In this document: one piece after another, positions 30,801 to 38,764 of the stretch
How the letters are laid out: each line of letters begins with the position of its first letter
Position numbering within the stretch: the first letter of the stretch is position 1
DNA from: Candidatus Uhrbacteria bacterium
GTDB taxonomy: Bacteria; Patescibacteriota; Patescibacteriia; UBA9934; GWF2-40-263
Reading direction: 5' to 3'
NCBI GenBank assembly: GCA_016209325.1
Contig: JACQWJ010000025.1
Location: 1-46,858 of the forward strand
Length of the DNA: 46,858 bases
The notes under the pieces: generated by a model
Databases searched by the model: none
The model's input: only the letters and a program-made list of their open reading frames with translations
Told to the model about the DNA's origin: nothing
Program-made: the position numbers and the translations under genes

Positions 30801-33185
30801 ACGAGGGATATTCCGAACGTGTCCGCCTTCGGCATTTTCTTCGACGGCCGCGGCTATGCCGAGGTTGGGGGAAACGACATTGGCATCTGGGGGTTCATGG
30901 GGACCCAGGGATATGACGTTTCCTACGACCAATCCTTAAACGAGCTGACAGTGGACGTGTCCTCCGACCGCGACGCCTACCGTCCCGGAGAGGAAGCTGT
31001 TGTCTCCGTTTCGCTCAAGGACGTTCAGGGTAATCCCGTGTCCGCCGAAGTGAACCTGAACGTCGTGGACGAGGCGTTTTATGCGCTGACTCCCGAGGAC
31101 GTCGATCCCCTTGGCGAACTCTTTCGCCACGTCGAGAGCGGGATTTTGGCAACGCAGGTGACCCAGAAAGCCGAGGCGTTTGCCATGAACGGTGCCGAAG
31201 GCGGAGGCGGGGGAGACCGGGGACGCTTCGTCTTCAAGGACACCGCCGCTTTTGCGACAGTCGTCACGGACCAGGAGGGAAAGGCGCAATACCGCTTCAC
31301 GCTGCCCGACAACATCACGTCGTGGCGCGTCACGGCCCAGGCCATCGAACCGAACCGTAAGCTGGCGGGAGACGCTGTGGCCAACGTGGACGCCACCCTG
31401 CCGTTCTTCCTAAGCCCAGTCATGCGGAATTCGTACTTGGACGGCGACCAGCCGACGATCCTCGTACGCGCCGCCGGCACCGACGTGCGTCCTGCCGACT
31501 TCGTCGCCTACACGATTCGCGTCCCGGACGCGAAGATCGAAGAGACGCGCCAGGCCGCTGCTGGTGACACCCTGCGCTTTGACCTTCCGGATCTCGCGAT
31601 CGGTCCCCATGAGATTACCGTCTCCGGAACCACGGGCACGTTGAAGGATACGGTCACGCGGACCGTTCTGATTGTCTCTTCGCGTCTCGTAAAGCCCGTC
31701 ATTGCGAAGACCGTGCTCGACGGAACGAGATCGATCGAAGGCGCTTCCGACCGTCTGACGTACGTCACGTTTCTCGATGGCAACCGCGGACGGTATTATC
31801 CCGATCTCTCGGGAATGGCCAGCACGTACGGCGATCGCGCCGATGAAGCGGCGGTTCGCGTCATGGCAACCGAACTCTTGAACAAGGAATTTGGGGAAAC
31901 CAACCCGATTCCCGAAATCGTCGCGCAGAATTACCAGGGGCTGGGTATCCGTCTCTTGCCCTATGCCGACGAGGATTTCGACCTGACCGCCAAAGTCGCC
32001 CTGTTCGGGGAAACGCCGTTTGACGAGAAGAACCTGGAGTTCTACTTCCGCAACCGTTTCGATGCCCGTGCAACGGGTTCCGAACCTCTGGACGCGGGAC
32101 AGGCCGCCAAGGCTTACGCCGCCCTGGCGGGCCTCGGAGTTCCCGTCCTGGCCGAGCTTCAGCGGTTCGCGGAAACGCCGGATCTGGATACGGAGTCCCG
32201 CATCTACGTCGCCTTGGCTCTGCACCTCCTCGGCGACAGCGAAGGTGCGCGGACGCTGTATCGCTCGCTCACAAAGGAATTGACCAAGGAATTGGGATAC
32301 GCCTATGTTCCCGCCGAGCACGTCGAGACGTCGGTTGAGCAGACATCCTTGATGGCCATTCTCGCCGGCGGATTGGCAGAACCCGAACGCGACGCGCTCG
32401 CGGATTACGTCTGGAGGCAACCGCACGGCAACACGCTTATCGCTCTCGAACAGCTTCTGTTCATCCGTGAATCCATGAAGGCGTTTCCGGCCGGATCCGT
32501 CACGGTCGCCTACACGCTGGGCGGGGAACGTCAGCGCGCCACGCTGGAGCGCGGGCAGTCGAAAACGGTCATTGTGCCGGCTGGTCAGCTCTCTGGACTG
32601 TCCGCCATGGCCGAGAAGGGAACGGTGCTCGCAGTCAGTCGCTACGAGACCCCACTCGTCGATCCGAACGAGCCGGTCGAGGACCGCCTGGTCCTCCGCC
32701 GCAGCTATGCGGCTGTGGGCGGCGCATCCGGCACGTCCTTCCGCGAGGGCGACCTCATCCGGGTCAGCGTCCAGTACGACGTCCCGCCGTCAGGTAACAC
32801 GGTCGACCTCTCGCCTCAGCCCATCGAGTTCATGGAAGAAGGGCTGTATCCGTCCCCGTCTCCCGCGAATACCGCTCCGTTTGAGACGTACCAGATTACC
32901 GACGTCCTGCCGTCCGGGCTGGCCGCCGTTACCGAACCTTCCTTCATGTACGTCGACGTCAAAGGCTGCGTCGATTATCCCTACCAGGTCTTCAACCAGC
33001 GCGTGTCATTCTTCGTGACCAACGACCGCATCGTCGATTCCGCCTGCGGGAACAATACGCTCACCTACTACGCCCGCGTCGTTACGCCCGGCGTCTACGT
33101 CGCCGAGCCCGCGTACATCCGCCTGGAGCGGGATCCGTCGATCCATAACCATTCGGAGCAGGCTACGATAACCATCGTTGAATAA
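27897..33185 (+). CDS. giant alpha-2-macroglobulin-like protein with anti-sigma-like N-terminus
   Basis: The product is 1762 residues. About 1-72 is cytoplasmic and includes DVSPRPGFKEALHMRLSEAW, resembling the N-termini of membrane anti-sigma proteins; one helix lies at about 75-97. The ectodomain follows the alpha-2-macroglobulin plan: Ig-like and MG modules (SPFRILNTIPGKESSEVPLD, YVYTDRPMYQPSDTIQVWGY as MG2, YVKPAYTLSIVPD), then the A2M core (FVFKDTAAFATVVTDQEG, FTLPDNITSWRVTAQAI), an alpha-helical toroid-like part and a terminal receptor-binding-like region. No CxEQ thioester motif is present. Likely a surface protease trap or envelope sensor, co-transcribed with the sigma gene. Confidence 0.8.
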   Translation: MHFPNLRRDRNEDPSPSLEQGVGGLLDRQAKSIDVSPRPGFKEALHMRLSEAWQASHMSSRFSLSALLAGPQRRLATAGVTALVLVVVASLVLQPFFGVQTVYAFDSFTLTPEQSDALGIASDTSFILESRQKVSVADVKDKLALNVATPYTLDQVSAKQIRLAFDEPLPAAKVVSVKLQTTATDPTGQEVSRPYSWAFQVKSPFRILNTIPGKESSEVPLDAGIEINFSHENVDPEAFANAFHVVPEVKGHVEHSRRAFVFVPEQPLAPETVYSVTIDGSLAPKGSAEVLGEDYAFQFETSPNNAERGFDFSLQQRYLTVTSSQDVFVPYSSYWGNDSIGTAHAKVYRFLDADQVSAFDRYVAAVQKGQEVDWTQFSTPEGIADFSQLSLVAEFDATDVARNWQHYLLFPQPLESGYYLADIEAKGKRQWLLIQSSDLTAYVAKATDRTLFWVNRASSHASVEGAQVKFTGDVQTAATGPDGIAYVSAEGRLTKDYVAPKLAEIRHGEDAIVLSLDEGWMPYATKAGWDKRIGPVSDPRSDYWSYVYTDRPMYQPSDTIQVWGYAERRTTGEHPKTVRAWIGQPSWCDFNDPSCGTSDIVFDEIDLPVTERGTFEGTLKISGINPGYYDLKIESGEDEITMRGVQVTEYVKPAYTLSIVPDVKAAFAGDAVGFTVHGEFFEGTPVKNMPVRVESELGTQVVTLDETGNARATLAFPYDSSNLEWRYPRTMWINVSPDRPEEGNIQAGTSLALFGPKVYLDIPWEQAKIKDGTGRVEVTARTVEPSDSWDPKEFAPSVRPGQAIRGEVVEITYVRREIGTTYDFIRKQTVTRYAYDRKEAKIADVSLVTGADGKAGYAFPIRNPEANYKVILFASDENGRTDRTETYVWQDHQFEYEDHALRFTNEEQEADPQQFKGYGENQTVHLRVDLGGKPFAVPAEGTFLYFQAQRGIQETSVTHGGRYEFLYETRDIPNVSAFGIFFDGRGYAEVGGNDIGIWGFMGTQGYDVSYDQSLNELTVDVSSDRDAYRPGEEAVVSVSLKDVQGNPVSAEVNLNVVDEAFYALTPEDVDPLGELFRHVESGILATQVTQKAEAFAMNGAEGGGGGDRGRFVFKDTAAFATVVTDQEGKAQYRFTLPDNITSWRVTAQAIEPNRKLAGDAVANVDATLPFFLSPVMRNSYLDGDQPTILVRAAGTDVRPADFVAYTIRVPDAKIEETRQAAAGDTLRFDLPDLAIGPHEITVSGTTGTLKDTVTRTVLIVSSRLVKPVIAKTVLDGTRSIEGASDRLTYVTFLDGNRGRYYPDLSGMASTYGDRADEAAVRVMATELLNKEFGETNPIPEIVAQNYQGLGIRLLPYADEDFDLTAKVALFGETPFDEKNLEFYFRNRFDARATGSEPLDAGQAAKAYAALAGLGVPVLAELQRFAETPDLDTESRIYVALALHLLGDSEGARTLYRSLTKELTKELGYAYVPAEHVETSVEQTSLMAILAGGLAEPERDALADYVWRQPHGNTLIALEQLLFIRESMKAFPAGSVTVAYTLGGERQRATLERGQSKTVIVPAGQLSGLSAMAEKGTVLAVSRYETPLVDPNEPVEDRLVLRRSYAAVGGASGTSFREGDLIRVSVQYDVPPSGNTVDLSPQPIEFMEEGLYPSPSPANTAPFETYQITDVLPSGLAAVTEPSFMYVDVKGCVDYPYQVFNQRVSFFVTNDRIVDSACGNNTLTYYARVVTPGVYVAEPAYIRLERDPSIHNHSEQATITIVE

Positions 33186-33187
33186 GC

Positions 33188-35062
33188 ATGGATCGCCAAC
33201 GCCTCACAACCGCGGCGTGGATCATCGGAGGGACGCTCGTCGTCCCTCTGTTGCTTTTGCTGCCTTGGCTTCCGCGTCTGTGGGGATCCTCCGTCCATCC
33301 GACGCTCGTATCCGTTTCTGAGGAAGGACTCCCGTCCAAACCCTTCGCATTTTCGCCGCGCACGTTTCAGGTAGACAACATCGAAGGCATTGGCATGGTC
33401 CTGCGAGCTGCCAAGGAAGTGAGCGTGCCGGCTTCGTCCGAATCAGCGTCCGTCTCCGCCGCCGTCCTGCCCCACCACACGCTGCTCGGGAAACAGCTGG
33501 CGGAACAGTGGTCGTCCATCGCCGCCTCGACACGCCCTTCCGTCATCGTTCTGATTGGTCCAGCCCATCAGAATCAGGGAAGAGCATTGGTTCAGACGAC
33601 GCGCGGCGTCTGGAAAACTTCGGTCGGCAGCGTGTCGACCGCGGACGCCGCCGTCCTGGCCCTCGTGTCTTCCGGCGTTGTTTCGGAAGAGCCGGACTCG
33701 TTTGAAAACGAGCACAGCGTCGGTGCCCATGTTCCGTATTTGGCCAAACTGTTCCCAGGCGTCCCGATCATCCCCATCATCGCCAAGTCGCCGGCAGAAG
33801 AGTTTTCCGCTCGGAAGCTCGTGACGGCCTTGGAAGACATCCTGCCTTCCGACGCCCTGGTCGTCTCAAGCATCGACTTCTCGCACGGCCTCCGCGCCGC
33901 ACAGGCGGACGCCAAAGACGCGGAGACCCTGTCGCTTGTATCTCAGCGGGATTACGCTCAGATCGACGGCCTCAGCTCGGAATATCTGGACTCCCCGTTT
34001 GCGCTCGACGCGTATCTGTTGTGGATGGACATGCAAGGCGCACAGGATCGGCTCGTGTGGCAGGAACATAGCGGGCGCATCCTTCAGGATCCGACGCTTC
34101 CCGGCACGAGCTACCTGGTCTTTTTCGCCAGACTCCTTTCCGAGGAACCGCTGACCCTAACCGCCGTCGGCGACCTCATGTTGGCGCGGAGCGTCGCGAC
34201 ATGGCTGGCTCAGACGACCGTCGAAGACGCATTCGGACCTGCACGCGATACCCTCGCGGGTTCTGATTTTGTTTTCGGCAATTTGGAAAGCGTCCTATCC
34301 ACGTCTTCGATCGACATCCCAAAGGAGATTCGTTTTAAGGCGGATCCGGCCAGAGTGGACGCGTTGACCTATGCGGGGTTCACCCATCTGTCCGTTGCGA
34401 ACAATCACATCGGCGATTACGGGGAAGCCGCCTGGCAGGAATCCTCGGAACATTTGCGCGCAGCGGGGATCGAGCCGGTGGGCGGCTACCGCAACGACGG
34501 ACCTATCGTCATTGCGGAGGCAAACGGCCGTAGCGTCGCCTTCCTGGCGTTTGAAAGCCTGATCCGGCCGGTCGTTCCCGAGGAAGTGTCCCGTCAGGTC
34601 CAAGCAGCCGCAACGCAGGCCGACCTCGTGATCGCTTCCTTCCATTGGGGAGTCGAATACCAGCATCTGCCGCACGCGAGTCAAATCACGCTGGCCCACG
34701 CTGCGATCGACGCCGGCGCGGACCTCGTCATTGGTCACCATCCCCACGTCCTTCAGGGCATCGAGACCTACAAGGACGGTCTCATCCTCTACTCTCTCGG
34801 CAACTTCGTCTTCGACCAGTTCGGCGAGGACGAGAACGAGACCGTCGTGGCCAAGATTCGGTGGGAGGGCCTCGCCCGTAGGCAAAATGAGGCTACGGCC
34901 GATGGAAAGAAGCGAACGGTAGAATTGATCCCCATGCGCATCGAACGGGGATTCCCCCGGCCCACCATCGGCACCGAACGCGCGTACACCCTCAACAGCC
35001 TCGCCTCCTGGTCCGCCTCCGACCTCGCGGACGCGTTGAAGAGTGGGATGGTGGCGTGGTGA
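33188..35062 (+). CDS. fusion of Memo-like domain and CapA-like metallophosphatase
   Basis: A membrane helix at about 9-30 anchors the protein. About 85-300 is Memo/AmmeMemoRadiSam-B-like (AVLPHHTLLGKQLAEQW, VIVLIGPAHQNQG, ENEHSVGAHVPYLAKLFPG, DALVVSSIDFSHGL): the His and Asp positions of that fold are visible. About 315-560 is a CapA-type (poly-gamma-glutamate synthesis, PGA_cap) phosphoesterase with LTAVGDLMLAR, FGNLES, LSVANNHIGDYG, SFHWGVEYQ and IGHHPHVLQGIE metal-binding motifs. Both halves should face out of the cell. Two bases separate it from the giant upstream gene, so it belongs to the sigma operon. Substrates are unknown; a role in surface polymer processing is an inference. Confidence 0.88.
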   Translation: MDRQRLTTAAWIIGGTLVVPLLLLLPWLPRLWGSSVHPTLVSVSEEGLPSKPFAFSPRTFQVDNIEGIGMVLRAAKEVSVPASSESASVSAAVLPHHTLLGKQLAEQWSSIAASTRPSVIVLIGPAHQNQGRALVQTTRGVWKTSVGSVSTADAAVLALVSSGVVSEEPDSFENEHSVGAHVPYLAKLFPGVPIIPIIAKSPAEEFSARKLVTALEDILPSDALVVSSIDFSHGLRAAQADAKDAETLSLVSQRDYAQIDGLSSEYLDSPFALDAYLLWMDMQGAQDRLVWQEHSGRILQDPTLPGTSYLVFFARLLSEEPLTLTAVGDLMLARSVATWLAQTTVEDAFGPARDTLAGSDFVFGNLESVLSTSSIDIPKEIRFKADPARVDALTYAGFTHLSVANNHIGDYGEAAWQESSEHLRAAGIEPVGGYRNDGPIVIAEANGRSVAFLAFESLIRPVVPEEVSRQVQAAATQADLVIASFHWGVEYQHLPHASQITLAHAAIDAGADLVIGHHPHVLQGIETYKDGLILYSLGNFVFDQFGEDENETVVAKIRWEGLARRQNEATADGKKRTVELIPMRIERGFPRPTIGTERAYTLNSLASWSASDLADALKSGMVAW

Positions 35063-35076
35063 CTATTTCAAGCGGG

Positions 35077-35105
35077 TTGACTTTTTTTATCTCAAGAGGT
35101 AAGTT
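35077..35105 (+). promoter_or_regulatory. probable promoter of the S9 peptidase gene
   Basis: TTGACT (35077-35082), 17-bp spacer, TAAGTT (35100-35105). A GC-rich inverted repeat (GCGGCCGCA/TGCGGTCGC, one mismatch) follows in the leader before a near-perfect AAAGGAGGT ribosome binding site at 35147-35155. Confidence 0.5.
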
Positions 35106-35159
35106 CTGCGCGGCCGCAAGGTGCGGTCGCAAGTTAACACCAAAGAAAGGAGGTACCCA

Positions 35160-37139
35160 ATGGGACCTCGAAAGAAGAGAGCGACATGGCTGTCGCTTTG
35201 GTTTTTCTTCCTGTATCTGGCAATAATGGTGGTCGGATGCGGCGGTGCACGTCAGCAGGTCCGATACGACGGACTGGCCCCCACGGCCGCACCCTCGACG
35301 GTGCCGTCGGTGAAGGAGGTCTACGACGCCGTCGGTTGGAGTCAGCCGCAGGACTGGTGTCGGGATGGAAGCATGTTGTTTTTATCCGGCGTGGCTCTCG
35401 ATCTCCAGTACGAACCGTTGGAGGCAGACCAGGTATTTCGTCGTGATCCGATCACTGGACTCTACGAGCGCCTGACCAACTTCCCGAGTCCGGCGAGAAG
35501 CGCGACTTGTTCTCCAGTCGATCCAGATCAGATCATTATCACGACGTCAAACAACGGCACGGAAAACGACGAGGTCTGGCTCTGGGATGACGGGAACCTC
35601 CGAGCTCTGACCAACAACCCGGAGAAGATCTACGCCTTCAGTGGATGGTCGCCGGATGGTACGCGTATCCTCGTTTCGACCAATGAGGATGACGTGAAGG
35701 CCTATCACGTCAAGGTAATGGACCTCGCAACCGGATCGATGACTTCGATCTTTGCTCGGGACAAGTGGAATTTCGGGGTGGGTTGGTCACCCGATGGGAA
35801 GTACGCCATTGTCAGCCGGTTGGAGAGCCAGGAGGATTCAAACATCTATCTGGTTGACCCCATGACGGGTGCGGCCACACTCGTAACTCCGCATGATAAT
35901 CCGACTCTCTTCACGAGCCCAACTGTCTCGCGGGATGGTCAGATGATGTACGTGTGCACGAACGCCGGGTTTAATACCACCTACCTGGCGCGTATCGACC
36001 TGACGGATTCCACGTATCCTCTCACCACCCTCTTTCAAGAGCTGAACGTCGAATTTGAGGGATATCATCTTCCCCAAAATGGCGTTTGGGAGGATGAGGA
36101 GTGGATGACGCTGTCGTGGAACCGGGGGGGGAGTCGGGTCGTGGAGATTCGCAACCTGCGGAACGGGGGAGATATCCATAGTCCGGATCTCCCTCCGGGA
36201 CTGGCGGGCGGGTTCATTGAGAGTTGGGACAGTCGACGTTTCCTGTTCTCCTACAGCGGTACGCACCCCAGGGATGCGTACCTGTACGATCTTGAGACGA
36301 AGGGTACGGATCGATTCCTCAACACCTCTCCTCGTCTGGACGAGCTCGTGCCCAGGATGAATGTTGAGCTCGTACACTATACCGGGTATGGAGGACAGCT
36401 GATCCCTGCATTCCTCTATACTCCTGCCGGTTTCCAACGCGATGGGACCAGCAAAGTAATTCTGATGGTCCATGGAGGACCCAACGGTCAACACCGACCG
36501 ACGCATTCCGTATTCATCCGCTATGCCCTCGCAAAGGGTTTCGCGGTTCTGGCCCCAAATGTCCGGGGCAGTACTGGGTACGGCAAAGACTGGCTGGACG
36601 CGGACAACATTGAAAAGCGTCCGGTGGCGTTGACAGACACACTCTTGGCCTGGAATTTCCTGGTCGAGCAGAGGATCGCCCATCCCAAACGCATCGTCAT
36701 AGAGGGAGGGTCGTACGGTGGCTTCGTTGCGGCCTATATGGCGACCTTTTATCCAGGTCATTGGGCGGCCGCCGTCAATGCGGTCGGGATCGTCAATTTT
36801 TTCACCTTCTTCCAGAATACGAGACCGGATAGAGTGGTATACCGGACACAGGAGTACGGTCATCCGGAGGAGGATCGGGAGCTGCTCAGACAGCTTTCTC
36901 CCTACTTCAAGATCTTTGAGACTGGACTCTGTACGTCACCCATGCTCATTCTCCACGGCCGGAACGATCCGCGGGTTCCGGTGGGCGAAGCCGAGCAGAT
37001 CGCGCAGGTTCTCCAAGATCGCGGCTGTCCGGTTGAGCTCCGGATCAACGAGGACGAGGGTCACGGCTCGGCAAAGCGGACCAACTGGGTCGCAGACGAT
37101 ACGCTCATTTTTGACTTCCTGGACAAGTACGTCCAATGA
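35160..37139 (+). CDS. S9-family (prolyl oligopeptidase/acylaminoacyl-type) peptidase, lipoprotein
   Basis: ATG 35160 follows AAAGGAGGT with 5-nt spacing, the best ribosome binding site in the window. A lipoprotein signal (LWFFFLYLAIMVVGC, lipobox VVGC) anchors it outside the membrane. About 60-380 is a WD40-like/DPP-IV-type propeller (FSGWSPDGTRILVS, FGVGWSPDGKYAIVS). The C-terminal alpha/beta hydrolase carries the triad: Ser in EGGSYGGF, Asp in HGRNDPRVPV and His in NEDEGHGSA. It should cleave short peptides outside the cell. It stands apart from the surrounding operons, with its own promoter, terminator and different codon choice, suggesting recent acquisition. Confidence 0.92.
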   Translation: MGPRKKRATWLSLWFFFLYLAIMVVGCGGARQQVRYDGLAPTAAPSTVPSVKEVYDAVGWSQPQDWCRDGSMLFLSGVALDLQYEPLEADQVFRRDPITGLYERLTNFPSPARSATCSPVDPDQIIITTSNNGTENDEVWLWDDGNLRALTNNPEKIYAFSGWSPDGTRILVSTNEDDVKAYHVKVMDLATGSMTSIFARDKWNFGVGWSPDGKYAIVSRLESQEDSNIYLVDPMTGAATLVTPHDNPTLFTSPTVSRDGQMMYVCTNAGFNTTYLARIDLTDSTYPLTTLFQELNVEFEGYHLPQNGVWEDEEWMTLSWNRGGSRVVEIRNLRNGGDIHSPDLPPGLAGGFIESWDSRRFLFSYSGTHPRDAYLYDLETKGTDRFLNTSPRLDELVPRMNVELVHYTGYGGQLIPAFLYTPAGFQRDGTSKVILMVHGGPNGQHRPTHSVFIRYALAKGFAVLAPNVRGSTGYGKDWLDADNIEKRPVALTDTLLAWNFLVEQRIAHPKRIVIEGGSYGGFVAAYMATFYPGHWAAAVNAVGIVNFFTFFQNTRPDRVVYRTQEYGHPEEDRELLRQLSPYFKIFETGLCTSPMLILHGRNDPRVPVGEAEQIAQVLQDRGCPVELRINEDEGHGSAKRTNWVADDTLIFDFLDKYVQ

Positions 37140-37150
37140 AGCCATCTCAT

Positions 37151-37184
37151 CAGTCGTGACGCGCACGGCTGTTTTTTCTTTTTT
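37151..37184 (+). terminator. rho-independent terminator after the S9 peptidase
   Basis: Stem CAGTCGTG/CACGGCTG (8 bp, one G-U) with loop ACGCG, directly followed by TTTTTTCTTTTTT. It separates the peptidase gene from the mraZ promoter. The bases from 37185 to 37300 are AT-rich and hold no gene. Confidence 0.85.
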
Positions 37185-37300
37185 AAATTGTTTTGAAGGT
37201 TCGTTTTACGGCAAAGTGGGGAATGGGAATTATCCACAGGGTTTGGAATTTTATGCGTTTCTTCTTTTATTTTAGAGCATTTTTTTGTTTTTTATTCGTG

Positions 37301-37329
37301 TTGACGTGCGGGAATAGGTGGCATAAAAT
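37301..37329 (+). promoter_or_regulatory. mraZ promoter
   Basis: TTGACG (37301-37306), 17-bp spacer, TAAAAT (37324-37329). The start site should be near 37336, leaving a leader of about 90 bases to the mraZ ATG at 37428. Confidence 0.8.
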
Positions 37330-37353
37330 GGGTCCAGGTGGAAAAAAGTGGGG
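37318..37353 (+). promoter_or_regulatory. MraZ operator: four TGG boxes at 10-bp spacing
   Basis: GTGGC, ATGGG, GTGGA and GTGGG have their TGG at 37319, 37329, 37339 and 37349, exactly 10 bp apart, overlaying the spacer, the -10 box and the start region. Known MraZ proteins bind tandem TGGG-type boxes one helical turn apart upstream of their own gene, so autoregulation of the division cluster is the obvious reading. Confidence 0.75.
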
Positions 37354-37427
37354 ATTGGATCGCGAGATCCGATGCTCACTTTTGTTTCATCAAAGGAGCT
37401 TTCACCCTTCACGTCGGAGACACAGCC

Positions 37428-37859
37428 ATGTTCATCGGTGAGTACGCCCACACGGTTGATGAGAAGGGTCGCCTGGCGATCCCGATCAAGTTCCGCGCCG
37501 ACCTCAAGGAGGGTGCCGTGATCACCCGAGGTCTGGACGCGTCTCTTTTCCTGTTCCCCAAGGAGGAGTGGGACAAGCTGGCCACGAAGCTGGCCAATTT
37601 GCCCCTGGGGCAGTCCAATTCGCGCGCCTTCGCCCGGCTCATGCTTGCGGGCGCGATGGAAGCGGAGTTGGACAAGCAGGGAAGGGTCGTGCTCCCGGAA
37701 TACCTGCGGACGTACGCCGGTCTCCAGAAGAACGTGACGGTCGCGGGCCTGTACACCCGGATGGAAATCTGGGACAGCCAGCAGTGGGAGCACTATAAGA
37801 AGACGGCCGAGGAAGACGCCGAGCGCATCGCCGAGCAGCTGGCCGAACTGGGAGTGTAG
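37428..37859 (+). CDS. mraZ: MraZ transcriptional regulator
   Basis: MraZ is the DNA-binding regulator at the head of the division and cell wall cluster. The 143-residue protein shows the two AbrB-like halves with their DxxxR signatures: HTVDEKGRLAIPIKFR at about 8-23 and ELDKQGRVVLPEYLR at about 82-96. ATG 37428 is chosen because it begins exactly at the family's MFIGEYxHTxD start and has GGAG 9 bases upstream. The promoter and four 10-bp-spaced boxes lie 75-130 bp before it. rsmH begins 2 bp after the stop. Confidence 0.97.
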   Translation: MFIGEYAHTVDEKGRLAIPIKFRADLKEGAVITRGLDASLFLFPKEEWDKLATKLANLPLGQSNSRAFARLMLAGAMEAELDKQGRVVLPEYLRTYAGLQKNVTVAGLYTRMEIWDSQQWEHYKKTAEEDAERIAEQLAELGV

Positions 37860-37861
37860 CT

Positions 37862-38746
37862 ATGGCGGAGTTCTGCCATGTCCCCGTTCTGACGTCGGAA
37901 ACGTTGCACTTCCTCGATCCGAAGCCGGGAGAGCGGTTCATCGATGCCACCGTGGGGCAAGGAGGGCACGCCGAACAGATCCTCTCGCGCATCCTGCCGG
38001 GCGGCCGTCTGCTCGCGATCGACCGGGACGCGACGAACCTTGATACGGCGCGGCGACGGCTTGAGCGGTTCGGGGACCCGGCCACCTTCGTCCGCGATTC
38101 CTACGAGCGCCTCGCGCACCATGCGATGGTCGAGGGATTCGAGGCTGCCGACGGTATTTTGCTCGACGTCGGGTTCTCGTCGGTCCACGTGGAAGATCCG
38201 GAGCGAGGCTTCTCCTTTCAAGCCGAAGGTCCGCTCGACATGCGCTACGACACGGGGCAGGAGCTGATGGCCGCCCAGATCGTCAACGCATGGACCAAAG
38301 AAGAGTTGGTGCGCCTGTTCCGCGTCTACGGCGAGGAACCTCAAGCCTTGCGCATCGCCGAAGCGATCATCCAACGCCGTCGTAAGGGGGCTCCGTTCCG
38401 TACGACGACCGATTTGGCGGAAACAATTGCGGGTACCGTCCCGCGCCGGGGAAGGATTCATCCCGCCACGCGTGTCTTTCAAGCCCTGCGCATCGCGGTC
38501 AATGGAGAATTGGATGCTCTGCAAGCGGTCCTCCCTCAGGCAGTCGGCCTGCTCAGGCCCGGAGGCCGTCTCGTCGTCATCTCTTTCCATTCGTTGGAGG
38601 ATCGGATCGTAAAGCGGTTCTTCAAGTATGCGTCAGGAGCGGAACTCCGTATTCTCACAAAGCGCGTTGTCACCCCGACCGAAGACGAAATCAAAAAAAA
38701 TGCTCGCGCCCGCAGCGCCAAGCTGCGAGCTGCAGAACGTATGTAA
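37862..38746 (+). CDS. rsmH: 16S rRNA (cytosine(1402)-N(4))-methyltransferase
   Basis: RsmH (MraW) methylates C1402 of 16S rRNA using S-adenosylmethionine. The full 294-residue family pattern is present: N-terminal HVPVLTSETLHFL, SAM-binding FIDATVGQGGHAEQIL, LLAIDRDATNL, LLDVGFSSVHV, ERGFSFQ...LDMRYD, and C-terminal RVFQALRIAVNGEL and VISFHSLEDRIVKRFF. The second Gly of the usual GGGGH loop is Gln (GQGGH), a minor variation. It follows mraZ by 2 bp and precedes the FtsL-like gene, the standard order. Confidence 0.97.
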   Translation: MAEFCHVPVLTSETLHFLDPKPGERFIDATVGQGGHAEQILSRILPGGRLLAIDRDATNLDTARRRLERFGDPATFVRDSYERLAHHAMVEGFEAADGILLDVGFSSVHVEDPERGFSFQAEGPLDMRYDTGQELMAAQIVNAWTKEELVRLFRVYGEEPQALRIAEAIIQRRRKGAPFRTTTDLAETIAGTVPRRGRIHPATRVFQALRIAVNGELDALQAVLPQAVGLLRPGGRLVVISFHSLEDRIVKRFFKYASGAELRILTKRVVTPTEDEIKKNARARSAKLRAAERM

Positions 38747-38764
38747 CGCTTCCAGACGGAATCC

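Noticed and set aside
27897-33185. Thioester-type alpha-2-macroglobulin
   Set aside because: No CxEQ motif could be found in the region where the thioester domain should lie, so covalent trapping is not claimed.
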